DNA of 15,681 nucleotides from DASXTS01 sp036505275 (GCA_036505275.1 DASXTS010000098.1:1-15681); one strand, 5' to 3'. Positions 6,072 to 13,127 are shown, numbered from the stretch's first letter. The notes: generated by a model not told the origin, from the letters alone. A program made the numbers and translations.

Positions 6072-7184
6072 GTGACGAGCGATCCGGTCCGCGTCCAGGT
6101 CGGCGCCGAGCGGCGGTACGACGTGGTGATCGGCCGCGGTCTGCTGCCCGAGCTGATCGAGTGGCTGCGGGACACCCGAACGGTGGCCCTGCTGCACCCG
6201 CCGACGATTGCCGAGCCGGCCGAGGAGGTCCGCGCGGCGCTGGCCGCGGCCGGCGTGGACGCCAACCGGGTCGAGATTCCGGACGCCGAGGACGGCAAGT
6301 CGCTCGCCGTGGCCGGCTTCTGCTACGGCGTGTTCGGCCGGATCGGGCTCAGCCGGGACGACGCGGTCGTCGGGTTCGGCGGGGGAGCGGTCACCGACCT
6401 CGCCGGCTTCGTCGCGGCTACGTGGATGCGCGGCGTGCGGGTGCTGCACCTGCCGACCACACTGCTGGCCATGGTGGACGCCGCGATCGGCGGCAAGACC
6501 GGGATCAACATCGAAGCCGGAAAGAACCTGGTCGGCGTCTTCCACGAGCCGTCCGCCGTGCTGGTGGACCTCGACTCGCTGCGCACCCTGCCGCGCGAGG
6601 AGCTGACCGCCGGCATGGCCGAGGTGGTCAAGGCCGGTTTCATCGCCGACCCGGCGATCCTGGAACTGATCGAGGCCGACGTGGCCGCCGCCACCGACCC
6701 GGACGGGCCGGTCCTGGCCGAGCTGGTGCGGCGGGCCGTCGCGGTCAAGGCCGACGTGGTGTCCAAGGACCTGCGGGAGTCCCACCTGCGGGAGATTCTC
6801 AACTACGGCCACACCCTTGGCCACGCCATCGAGCGGCGCGAGTCCTACCGCTGGCGGCATGGCGCCGCGGTCAGCGTCGGTCTCGTCTTCGCCGCCGAGC
6901 TGGGCAGGCGCGCCGGCCGGCTGGACGACGCCACCGCCGACCGCCACCGCGAGGTGCTCACCGCCCTCGGCCTGCCCACCGGCTACGACCCCGACGCGCT
7001 GCCCGAGCTGCTGGACGCCATGCGCATCGACAAGAAGGCCCGCGGCGGCCGCCTGCGTTTCGTTGTGCTGGACGGCCTGGCCAAACCCGGCCGGCTTGAC
7101 GGCCCCGACCAGCGGCTGCTGGCCGACGCCTATGACGCCCTGCACGATGGTGAAGCTCCCGGGCCTGCCCCCTCCGGTCGTTGA
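6072..7184 (+). CDS. aroB: 3-dehydroquinate synthase
   Basis: NAD- and metal-dependent cyclisation of DAHP to 3-dehydroquinate, the second shikimate pathway step. Seen: the NAD-binding GFGGGAVTDLAGF stretch and HLPTTLLAMVDAAIGGKTGIN. The metal ligands are E184 in AEVVKAGF, H247 in NYGHTLGHAIE and H263 in RHGAAVSVG; all are intact. The protein has 370 residues from the GTG at 6072, where the conserved N-terminal strand (VRVQVGAERRYDVVIG) begins a few residues later, as in the M. tuberculosis protein. An in-frame GTG at 6030, preceded by GGAGA at 6020-6024, would add 14 residues and cannot be excluded. In M. tuberculosis aroD follows aroB, but here the next gene is pepQ after 174 bp. Confidence 0.95.
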   Translation: MTSDPVRVQVGAERRYDVVIGRGLLPELIEWLRDTRTVALLHPPTIAEPAEEVRAALAAAGVDANRVEIPDAEDGKSLAVAGFCYGVFGRIGLSRDDAVVGFGGGAVTDLAGFVAATWMRGVRVLHLPTTLLAMVDAAIGGKTGINIEAGKNLVGVFHEPSAVLVDLDSLRTLPREELTAGMAEVVKAGFIADPAILELIEADVAAATDPDGPVLAELVRRAVAVKADVVSKDLRESHLREILNYGHTLGHAIERRESYRWRHGAAVSVGLVFAAELGRRAGRLDDATADRHREVLTALGLPTGYDPDALPELLDAMRIDKKARGGRLRFVVLDGLAKPGRLDGPDQRLLADAYDALHDGEAPGPAPSGR

Positions 7185-7197
7185 TCACCGCGACCGT

Positions 7198-7215
7198 CGG
7201 GCGACGACCCGCCCG
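7198..7215 (+). terminator. Hairpin after aroB
   Basis: CGGGCG (7198-7203) pairs with CGCCCG (7210-7215) around a 6-nt loop, beginning 13 bases after the aroB stop. No U-run follows. It is a plausible end of the aro transcript, supported by the promoter-like sequence further on for pepQ. The rest of the 174-bp interval holds nothing else I can name. Confidence 0.4.
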
Positions 7216-7346
7216 CCCCTGGCGTGAACGCGACACCAGTCAGGTCGGCGCACCCGCCCACCAGGACTCGCGTCACGTTCATGCGCTGGGCGCACCTTGC
7301 GGCGCCGCGACGCAGCGGCTCGTGCGCCGGCACCCGGTGCGGGTCG

Positions 7347-7352
7347 TAGGCT
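7347..7352 (+). promoter_or_regulatory. -10 box for a leaderless pepQ transcript
   Basis: TAGGCT matches TANNNT and is separated from the pepQ ATG (7359) by six bases, exactly the geometry at which the A of the start codon becomes the transcription start in actinobacterial leaderless genes. There is no Shine-Dalgarno sequence before this ATG. The -35 region is unconvincing. Confidence 0.45.
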
Positions 7353-7358
7353 CCCTGC

Positions 7359-8450
7359 ATGCCGGGAATCCACTCACATCGCAGGGCCGCGCTGCGGCGG
7401 AGCCTGCAGGCAGCGGAGCTGGACGCGCTGCTGGTCACCGACCTGCTGAACGTCCGCTACCTCACCGGCTTCACGGGGTCGAACGGCGCACTGCTGGTCG
7501 CGGCGGCCGGCGACGACGAGTCGTTGTTCTGTACCGACGGCCGGTACGACACGCAGTCGCGGCAGCAGGTGCCGGACCTGCGGCGGGTGATCGACCGCAG
7601 GAGCGATCTCGCGCTGGCCGCGGTGGCCGCCGACGCCGGGCACCGCAGGCTGGGCTTCGAGAGCCACCGGGTCACGGTCGACGGGCACACCGCGATCGCC
7701 GCCACCGCGCCGGCGGTCGAGCTGGTCCGCGCGCCCGGCATGGTGGAGGCTCTGCGGATCATCAAGGACGACGACGAGGTCGAGGCGCTGCGGATGGCCT
7801 GTGCGGCGGCCGACCGGGCGCTGGCCGACCTGATCGCGCACGGCGGCCTGCGGCCCGGCCGCACCGAGCGCGAGGTGGCCCGCGAGCTGGAGGAGCGGAT
7901 GCTCGACCACGGCGCGTCCGGGCCGTCCTTCGCCTCGATCGTGGCGGCCGGCGCCAACTCGGCGGTGCCGCACCACCGCCCGACCGACGCGGTGCTGCGC
8001 ACCGGCGACCTGGTGAAGCTGGACTTCGGCGCGCTCGTCGACGGCTATCACTCGGATATGACGAGGACCGTGGTGCTTGGCGAGCCGGCCGACTGGCAGC
8101 GCGAGATCTACCAGCTGGTCGCCGCCGCGCAGGCCGCCGGCCGGGCCGCGCTCAAGCCGGGCGCGGACGTGCGGGACGTGGACGCCGAGGCTCGCAACGT
8201 CATCGCCAAGGCCGGTCACGGCGACGCGTTCGTGCACGGCCTCGGTCACGGCGTCGGCCTGGCCGTGCACGAGGCGCCGACCCTGTCCAAGCTGGGCGAC
8301 GGTAAACTGGCCGCCGGCATGGCGGTCACCGTCGAACCGGGCGTCTATCTGCCCGGCAGGGGTGGGGTTCGCATCGAGGACACCCTCGTCGTCCGGGATG
8401 ACAAGCCAGAGCTGCTTACCCTGACCACGAAGGATCTCGTGGTCGTCTGA
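7359..8450 (+). CDS. pepQ: M24B family Xaa-Pro aminopeptidase / prolidase
   Basis: Dinuclear-metal peptidase of the creatinase ('pita bread') fold that removes residues before proline. It has 363 residues: an N-terminal creatinase domain (to about 125, including LLNVRYLTGFTGSNGALLV) and a C-terminal catalytic domain. All five metal ligands are present: D222 in KLDFGALVDGY, D233 in HSDMTRT, H297 in GLGHGVGLAVHE, E326 in VTVEPGVY and E340 in RIEDTLV. The symbol pepQ follows actinobacterial usage; the sequence does not settle whether the substrate is a dipeptide or longer peptide. It lies 30 bp before efp, a pairing common in actinobacteria that groups two proline-related functions. The ATG at 7359 sits six bases after a -10-like box, favouring leaderless expression. 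Confidence 0.93.
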   Translation: MPGIHSHRRAALRRSLQAAELDALLVTDLLNVRYLTGFTGSNGALLVAAAGDDESLFCTDGRYDTQSRQQVPDLRRVIDRRSDLALAAVAADAGHRRLGFESHRVTVDGHTAIAATAPAVELVRAPGMVEALRIIKDDDEVEALRMACAAADRALADLIAHGGLRPGRTEREVARELEERMLDHGASGPSFASIVAAGANSAVPHHRPTDAVLRTGDLVKLDFGALVDGYHSDMTRTVVLGEPADWQREIYQLVAAAQAAGRAALKPGADVRDVDAEARNVIAKAGHGDAFVHGLGHGVGLAVHEAPTLSKLGDGKLAAGMAVTVEPGVYLPGRGGVRIEDTLVVRDDKPELLTLTTKDLVVV

Positions 8451-8480
8451 CGACCGTAGAAACACAGGAGACACCGATCA

Positions 8481-9044
8481 GTGGCCACCACCAATGACCT
8501 GAAGAACGGACTCGTGCTCAACCTCGACGGTCAGCTCTGGACCGTCGTGTCCTTCCAACACGTCAAGCCGGGCAAGGGCGGCGCGTTCGTGCGGACGACG
8601 CTGAAGAACGTGCTGTCCGGCAAGGTGGTCGACAAGACCTTCAATGCCGGCGTGAAGGTCGACACGGCCACCGTGGACAAGCGGGACATGACCTACCTGT
8701 ACCCGGACGGCGTCGACTACGTGTTCATGGACACCGACACCTACGAGCAGATCCACATCCCCGGTGACGTGGTCGGCGACGCGGCCAGGTTCATGCTGGA
8801 GAACCAGACCGCGATGGTCGCCACCCACGAGGGCGTCCCGCTCTACGTCGAGCTGCCGACCTCGGTGGAACTGGTCGTCCAGCACACCGACCCCGGTCTG
8901 CAGGGTGACCGGTCCACCGGCGGCACCAAGCCGGCGACGTTGGAGACCGGCGCCGAGATCCAGGTGCCGCTCTTCCTCAACACCGGCGACAAGGTCAAGG
9001 TCGACACCCGCGACGGCCGCTATCTGGGCCGGGTCAGCGCCTGA
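8481..9044 (+). CDS. efp: Translation elongation factor P
   Basis: Binds between the ribosomal P and E sites and rescues ribosomes stalled on consecutive prolines. The 187-residue length and three beta-barrel layout (KOW-like domain about 1-65, two OB domains after) are standard, ending in the conserved GDKVKVDTRDGRYLGRVSA. The loop that reaches the P-site tRNA reads VKPGKGGAF with tip lysine K32. M. tuberculosis EF-P has PGKGP at this place; here the last residue is glycine (G34). No genes for lysine modification (epmA/epmB) are in the window. The GTG start is set by AGGAG at 8466-8470. The gene is followed after four bases by nusB. Confidence 0.97.
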   Translation: MATTNDLKNGLVLNLDGQLWTVVSFQHVKPGKGGAFVRTTLKNVLSGKVVDKTFNAGVKVDTATVDKRDMTYLYPDGVDYVFMDTDTYEQIHIPGDVVGDAARFMLENQTAMVATHEGVPLYVELPTSVELVVQHTDPGLQGDRSTGGTKPATLETGAEIQVPLFLNTGDKVKVDTRDGRYLGRVSA

Positions 9045-9048
9045 GCGG

Positions 9049-9507
9049 ATGGGTGCCAGGAGCAAAGCGCGCAAGCGGGCGGTGGACCTGCTGTTCGAGG
9101 CCGATGCCCGCGGACTGGACGCGACGGAGCTGCTGGCCGAGCGGATCGGCTCGCCCGACGTGCCGCCGATCAACGACTACACCATCGAACTGGTCCAGGG
9201 CGTGACGGCGCGTCGCGAGGAGATCGACAGGCTGATCGTCGAGCACGCCGTGGGCTGGTCGCTGCAGCGCATGCCGGCGGTGGACCGGGCGGTGCTCCGG
9301 CTCGGTGCCTACGAGCTGCTTTGGGGCTCGGACGTGCCGGCGGCGGTGGCGATCGACGAGGCCGTCGAGCTGGCCAAGATGCTGTCCACGGACGACTCGC
9401 CGCGCTTCGTCAACGGCGTGCTCGCGCAGCTGCGCCGCGAGTCGGCCGCGGCGGGCGCGGACAGCAATCGGGTGGATGGACCGCCGGTCCATCCACCCGA
9501 GACGTGA
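9049..9507 (+). CDS. nusB: Transcription antitermination factor NusB
   Basis: Small all-helical RNA-binding protein that, with NusE (S10), binds boxA RNA in rRNA leaders and supports antitermination. It has 152 residues. The Arg/Lys-rich start (ARSKARKRAVDLLFEA) and the motifs VGWSLQRMPAVDRAVLRLGAYELL (described by its ends VGWSLQ and YELL) and DEAVELAKMLSTDDSPRFVNGVL are diagnostic. The ATG at 9049, four bases after the efp stop, aligns with the family start. The last dozen residues (VDGPPVHPPET) are not conserved; they are encoded by a long perfect inverted repeat that looks like a terminator, so the 3' end of the gene doubles as transcript-end signal. Convergent with bldD, nine bases apart. 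Confidence 0.95.
   Translation: MGARSKARKRAVDLLFEADARGLDATELLAERIGSPDVPPINDYTIELVQGVTARREEIDRLIVEHAVGWSLQRMPAVDRAVLRLGAYELLWGSDVPAAVAIDEAVELAKMLSTDDSPRFVNGVLAQLRRESAAAGADSNRVDGPPVHPPET
9468..9500. terminator. 15-bp perfect hairpin terminator shared by nusB and bldD
   Basis: TCGGGTGGATGGACC (9468-9482) is perfectly complementary to GGTCCATCCACCCGA (9486-9500), with loop GCC. It is by far the longest perfect hairpin I see here. It lies wholly inside the nusB coding sequence, five bases before its stop codon, and 17 bases past the bldD stop on the other strand, so it can serve both convergent genes. No U-tract follows in either direction, as is usual in actinobacteria. Confidence 0.8.
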
Positions 9508-9516
9508 GCTGGTTGG

Positions 9517-10005
9517 TCAGTCTTCCTTGGCCGGCCGGGCCTCCGGCGGCAGCACACCCCAGTCGATGAGCTGCTCGGTGAGCTCGCCGGGGCTCATGTC
9601 GTAGATGATCGCCAGCGACCGAAGGTCCTCCGAGCGGATGGAGAGCACCTTGCCGTTGTAGTCGCCGCGCTGACTCTGGATGGCCGCGGCGTAGCGAGCC
9701 AGCGGGCCGCCCTTCTCGGCGGGCAGCTGCTGCAGCCGCTCCAGGTTGATCACGATCTTGGTGGCCGGCTCCGCGCCGGACGGCACGCGGCCCTCCGGCA
9801 GCAGCTCCGGCACCGGGACACCGTAGAAGTCGGCCAGCTCGGCCAGTTTTTGCACGGTGACCGCCCGGTCGCCCCGCTCATACGAGCCGACGACCACGGC
9901 CTTCCAGCGTCCCCCCGACTTCTGTTCGACGCCGTGCAGGGACAGGCCCTGCTGCTGGCGGATGGCGCGGAGCTTGCCCCCCAGCGCCTTGGCGTAGTCG
10001 CCCAT
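9517..10005 (-). CDS. bldD: BldD developmental regulator, c-di-GMP-dependent repressor
   Basis: DNA-binding repressor that, when dimerised by tetrameric c-di-GMP, holds sporulation genes off in Streptomyces. It has 162 residues. The N-terminal XRE-type helix-turn-helix (about 8-68) includes LRAIRQQQGLSLHGVE, WKAVVVGSYERGDRAVTV and LAELADFYGVPVPELLP, all near-identical to S. coelicolor BldD. The C-terminal domain keeps the c-di-GMP signature RXD-X8-RXXD as R113, D115, R124 and D127, so ligand control is predicted to be intact. The ATG at 10003-10005 is chosen because the family starts there (GDYAKALG) and GGAGA precedes it with 8-nt spacing; an upstream in-frame ATG at 10065 would add an atypical 20-residue leader. 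Convergent with nusB and divergent from pyrR. Confidence 0.95.
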   Translation of the reverse strand: MGDYAKALGGKLRAIRQQQGLSLHGVEQKSGGRWKAVVVGSYERGDRAVTVQKLAELADFYGVPVPELLPEGRVPSGAEPATKIVINLERLQQLPAEKGGPLARYAAAIQSQRGDYNGKVLSIRSEDLRSLAIIYDMSPGELTEQLIDWGVLPPEARPAKED

Positions 10006-10067
10006 GTGGCGGTTCTCCGTTTCGGTTCGCCCCGACGGCTGTGTGGCGGGTGCCGCCGGGAACACTC

Positions 10068-10096
10068 AGTATACGGAGAGTAATGCTGCGCTCCGT
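10068..10096 (-). promoter_or_regulatory. Probable bldD promoter with overlapping weak BldD-like site
   Basis: On the minus strand TATACT (10068-10073) is a good -10 box. The sequence 17 bp upstream, ACGGAG (10091-10096), is a poor -35. Transcription would start near 10060, giving a leader of about 55 nt. The stretch 10062-10074 overlapping the -10 matches 6 of 9 specified bases of the published BldD box pattern TNACNC(A/T)GNGTNA. That would fit the autorepression known in S. coelicolor, but the match is modest. Confidence 0.4.
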
Positions 10097-10223
10097 GACG
10101 GTCTCAGGTCAAGCGGTCGGGTGTGCTGCGGCCGGGGGAGATCAAACAACCACCCGTACGGCTTATTTCGCCGCGAACGTTGTCGTGCTGGGCGGCTGAT
10201 AACGTTACGGAGAGCCTCGGGAT

Positions 10224-10236
10224 TACCCCTGGGTTA
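10224..10236 (+). promoter_or_regulatory. Candidate BldD box upstream of pyrR
   Basis: TACCCCTGGGTTA matches the BldD box pattern TNACNC(A/T)GNGTNA at 8 of 9 specified positions (only the third base differs). It lies in the divergent bldD-pyrR region, 50 bp before the pyrR start. It could let BldD act on the pyr operon or on bldD. No clear pyr promoter could be assigned; TTGTCG (10180-10185) and TANNNT-like TAACGT (10200-10205) are present but spaced only 14 bp apart. Confidence 0.4.
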
Positions 10237-10242
10237 ACGACA

Positions 10243-10276
10243 TCCTTTAAGGCCCGTCCGGTGAGGCGGGGAAGGA
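10243..10276 (+). promoter_or_regulatory. PyrR-binding RNA hairpin overlapping the pyrR ribosome binding site
   Basis: The leader RNA folds as a lower stem UCCUU/AAGGA (10243-10247 with 10272-10276), a 5' purine-rich internal bulge UAAGG (10248-10252) opposite a single G (10271), and an upper stem CCCGUC/GGCGGG (10253-10258 with 10265-10270, one G-U pair). It is capped by hexaloop CGGUGA (10259-10264). The conserved PyrR-site bases, UUUAA then RUCCNGNGAGGY, are all there. The 3' strand of the lower stem is the start of the pyrR Shine-Dalgarno sequence. Known biology: PyrR with UMP binds such loops; in Mycobacterium smegmatis this is reported to repress translation. Inference: the same happens here, since no separate terminator/antiterminator is visible. 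Confidence 0.85.
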
Positions 10277-10279
10277 GGT
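10273..10279 (+). promoter_or_regulatory. Strong Shine-Dalgarno site fixing the TTG start of pyrR
   Basis: AGGAGGT lies six bases before TTG at 10286 and is the best ribosome binding site in the window, which justifies the uncommon start codon. Four of its bases are paired in the PyrR hairpin. Confidence 0.85.
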
Positions 10280-10285
10280 CGGCAG

Positions 10286-10876
10286 TTGCCTGCTGCGGAG
10301 CGTCGCGAGCGCGAGTTGCTCGCTCCCGCCGATGTGGCGCGCACCGTCGCCCGGATGGCCCATCAGGTCATCGAGAAGACCGCGCTGTCCCCGGAGACCG
10401 CCGCCGACGTTGTGCTCTTGGGCATTCCGACCCGAGGCACGCACCTGGCCCGCCGGCTGGCCGCCCTGATCGCCGAGTTCGCCGACGCCCAGGTGGCCAG
10501 CGGCGTGCTGGACGTGACGCTGTACCGCGACGACCTGCGCCGGCGACCGCACCGGCCGCTGGAGTCCACCGCGCTGCCGGCGGGCGGCGTGGACGACCGG
10601 CTGGTGGTGCTGGTGGATGACGTGCTGTTCTCCGGCCGCACGGTGCGGGCAGCGCTGGACGCGCTGCGCGACCACGGCCGGCCGCGCGCGGTGCAGTTGG
10701 CTGTGCTGGTCGACCGCGGCCACCGGCAGCTGCCGATCAGGGCCGACTACGTCGGCAAGAACGTGCCGACCTCGGCCGGCGAGGAGGTCGGCGTGCTGCT
10801 CACCGAGGTGGACGGCCGGGACGCCGTGGTGCTGCGCCAGGGGCCGCCCGACGGCGGCCGGGGGAGCGCGGCGTGA
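10286..10876 (+). CDS. pyrR: Pyrimidine operon regulator / uracil phosphoribosyltransferase PyrR
   Basis: RNA-binding regulator of de novo pyrimidine synthesis that senses UMP and has weak uracil phosphoribosyltransferase activity. It has 196 residues. The type I PRTase fold shows in LGIPTRGTHLARRL and VTLYRDDL. The PRPP loop is VVLVDDVLFSGRTVRAAL (acidic pair D111-D112), followed by RAVQLAVLVDRGHRQLPIRADYVGKN, a region typical of PyrR and not of plain Upp enzymes (given here as its ends RAVQLAV and DYVGKN). The TTG start is fixed by AGGAGGT. It is the first gene of the pyr operon, and its stop overlaps pyrB by four bases (GTGA), so repression of pyrR translation should carry over downstream. 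Confidence 0.96.
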   Translation: MPAAERRERELLAPADVARTVARMAHQVIEKTALSPETAADVVLLGIPTRGTHLARRLAALIAEFADAQVASGVLDVTLYRDDLRRRPHRPLESTALPAGGVDDRLVVLVDDVLFSGRTVRAALDALRDHGRPRAVQLAVLVDRGHRQLPIRADYVGKNVPTSAGEEVGVLLTEVDGRDAVVLRQGPPDGGRGSAA

Positions 10877-11823
10877 TGCGGCATCTGCTGGCCACCGCCG
10901 AGCTCGACCGGGACACCGCCGTCGAGCTGATGGACACCGCGGACAAGCTCAAGCAGGCGTTGCTCGGCCGTGAGGTGCGCAAACTGCCGACGTTGCGTGG
11001 CCGAACCGTGGTCACCATGTTCTACGAGGCCTCCACGCGCACCAGGGTGTCGTTCGAGATTGCCGGCAAGTGGATGAGCGCCGACGTGGTCAACGTCTCG
11101 GCCAGCGGCTCGTCCGTGGGCAAGGGCGAGTCGCTGCGCGACACCGCGCTCACCCTGCAGGCGGCCGGTGCGGACTGCGTGGTGGTCCGGCACCCCTCGT
11201 CGGGCGCGGCCCATCGGATGGCGGCCTGGCTGCCGGCCACCGCGGTGGTCAACGCCGGCGACGGCACCCACGAGCACCCGACGCAGGCCCTGCTCGACGC
11301 GGTGACCCTGCGGGAACGCCTCGGCGGCGTGCACGGCCGGCGGATCGGCATCGTCGGCGACCTGCTGCACAGCCGGGTGGCCCGGTCCAACGTGCACCTG
11401 CTGCGACTGCTCGGCGCCGATGTGGTGCTGGTCGCGCCGCCGACCCTGGTGCCGGCGGGGGTGCACCGATGGGCCGACGGGGCTGGGTCATCTTCGCTGG
11501 CAGTCTCGCACGAGCTGGACGCCGAGCTGCCCACCCTGGACGCGGTGATGATGCTGCGGGTGCAGGCCGAGCGGATGCAGGGCGGCTACTTCCCGTCGGC
11601 CCGCGAGTACTCCGTCGGATACGGCCTCAACGCCGCCAGGCTGGCGCTGCTGCCCGAGCACGCCGTGGTGCTGCACCCCGGGCCGATGGTGCGCGGCATG
11701 GAGATCGCCTCCGCGGTCGCCGACTCGCCGCGGGCCGCGATCACCGCCCAGGTCAGCAACGGCGTGCACGTCCGGATGGCCGTCCTGTACTACCTCCTCG
11801 GCGGCTCGGAGGCTGCCCAGTGA
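10873..11823 (+). CDS. pyrB: Aspartate carbamoyltransferase, catalytic chain
   Basis: Transfers carbamoyl phosphate to aspartate, the committed step to pyrimidines. It has 316 residues. The carbamoyl-phosphate site STRTRVSFE (about residues 54-62), SVGKGESLRDTAL, NAGDGTHEHPTQALLD and LHPGPMVRGMEI are all intact. No pyrI regulatory chain is nearby, as expected for actinobacteria, where control falls to PyrR. Start: the GTG at 10873 overlaps the pyrR stop (GTGA); the ATG directly after it (10876) is equally possible and changes one residue. The 3' end overlaps pyrC by four bases. Confidence 0.97.
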   Translation: MMRHLLATAELDRDTAVELMDTADKLKQALLGREVRKLPTLRGRTVVTMFYEASTRTRVSFEIAGKWMSADVVNVSASGSSVGKGESLRDTALTLQAAGADCVVVRHPSSGAAHRMAAWLPATAVVNAGDGTHEHPTQALLDAVTLRERLGGVHGRRIGIVGDLLHSRVARSNVHLLRLLGADVVLVAPPTLVPAGVHRWADGAGSSSLAVSHELDAELPTLDAVMMLRVQAERMQGGYFPSAREYSVGYGLNAARLALLPEHAVVLHPGPMVRGMEIASAVADSPRAAITAQVSNGVHVRMAVLYYLLGGSEAAQ

Positions 11824-13127
11824 ACCGGCCGGTGAGCGAGCCGGTGCTGCTGCGCGGAGTGCGGTTGTACGGCGAAGGCGACGCCGTTGACCTGCTGCTA
11901 CGGGACGGGGTCATCGCGGAGCTGGCCGCGCGGGTGGACGGCGACGGCGCCAGGGTGCTGCAGGCCCGTGGCCTTGTCGCCCTGCCTGGGCTGGTCGACC
12001 TGCACACGCACCTGCGCGAGCCGGGACGCGAGGATGCCGAGACGATCGCGAGCGGCTCGGCGGCCGCCGCGCTGGGCGGCTACACCGCCGTGCTTGCCAT
12101 GGCCAACACCGAGCCGGTGGCGGACACCGCGGTGGTCGTCGAGCACGTATGGCGCCGCGGCCGCGAGGTCGGGCTGGTCGACGTGCACCCGGTGGGTGCG
12201 GTGACCGTCGGCCTGCGCGGTGAGCGGCTCGCCGAGCTGGGCGCGATGGCCGCCAGCGCGGCCGGCGTGCGGGTGTTCTCCGACGACGGGCAGTGTGTCG
12301 CCGACCCGCTGATCATGCGCCGAGCCCTCGAGTACTCAACGGCCCTGGACGCGGTGATCGCGCAGCATGCCGAGGAGCCCCGGCTGACCGACGGCGCCCA
12401 GGCGCACGAGGACGAGGTGGCCACCCGGCTCGGGCTGGCCGGCTGGCCGGCGACCGCCGAGGAGTCGATCATCGCCCGAGACTGCCTGCTGGCCGCGGCC
12501 GCCGGCGCGCGGCTGCATGTCTGCCACGTGTCCACCGCCGGCAGTGCGGCGCTGCTCGGCTGGTTCAAGGCGCGCGGAGCTCCGGTGACCGCCGAGGTGA
12601 CGCCGCATCACCTGTTGCTGGACCACTCCCGGCTACCGGGCTTCGACCCGGTGTTCAAGGTCAACCCGCCGCTGCGCGCCCCGGCGGACGTCGCCGCGCT
12701 GCGCCGGGCGCTGGCCGACGGCACCATCGACTGCGTGGCCACCGATCACGCGCCGCACGCGCCGCAGGACAAGGACTGCGAGTGGTCGGCGGCCCGGCCG
12801 GGCATGCTGGGTCTGCAGACCGCGCTGTCCGTGGTGGTGCAGACCATGGTCCGCACCGGGCTGCTGGACTGGCGCGGCGTCGCCGCGGTGATGAGCGAGC
12901 GGCCGGCGGCCATCGCCGGGCTCACCGACCAGGGCCGCCCGCTCGAGGTCGGCGAGCCGGCCACGCTGGTGCTGGTCGATCCGGACGCATCCTGGACGGT
13001 GTGCGGCGCCGAGCTGGCCAGCCTGGCGAGCAACACGCCGTACGAGGGCATGCGGTTGCCAGCCACCGTGGTCACTACCGTGCTGCGAGGTCGGATCACC
13101 GCTCACGAGGGTGAGGTGCTGCCATGA
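11820..13127 (+). CDS. pyrC: Dihydroorotase, class I
   Basis: Zinc amidohydrolase that cyclises carbamoyl aspartate to dihydroorotate. It has 435 residues, the class I length. Metal ligands are visible: H62 and H64 in LHTHLREPG, an aspartate of SDDGQC (D155 or D156), H183 in QHAEEP, H236 in CHVSTAG and D309 in ATDHAPHA. The substrate-binding segments FKVNPPLR and GMLGLQTAL are present. The enzyme thus looks active rather than one of the inactive PyrC-like scaffolds. The GTG at 11820 overlaps the pyrB stop (GTGA); an internal GTG at 11832 is less likely. The stop overlaps the next gene by four bases (ATGA). Confidence 0.96.
   Translation: MNRPVSEPVLLRGVRLYGEGDAVDLLLRDGVIAELAARVDGDGARVLQARGLVALPGLVDLHTHLREPGREDAETIASGSAAAALGGYTAVLAMANTEPVADTAVVVEHVWRRGREVGLVDVHPVGAVTVGLRGERLAELGAMAASAAGVRVFSDDGQCVADPLIMRRALEYSTALDAVIAQHAEEPRLTDGAQAHEDEVATRLGLAGWPATAEESIIARDCLLAAAAGARLHVCHVSTAGSAALLGWFKARGAPVTAEVTPHHLLLDHSRLPGFDPVFKVNPPLRAPADVAALRRALADGTIDCVATDHAPHAPQDKDCEWSAARPGMLGLQTALSVVVQTMVRTGLLDWRGVAAVMSERPAAIAGLTDQGRPLEVGEPATLVLVDPDASWTVCGAELASLASNTPYEGMRLPATVVTTVLRGRITAHEGEVLP

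Noticed and set aside
10006..10065. 20-residue N-terminal extension of BldD from an upstream ATG
   Set aside because: The family start (GDYAKALG) has its own GGAGA site, and the extension runs through the predicted untranslated leader.
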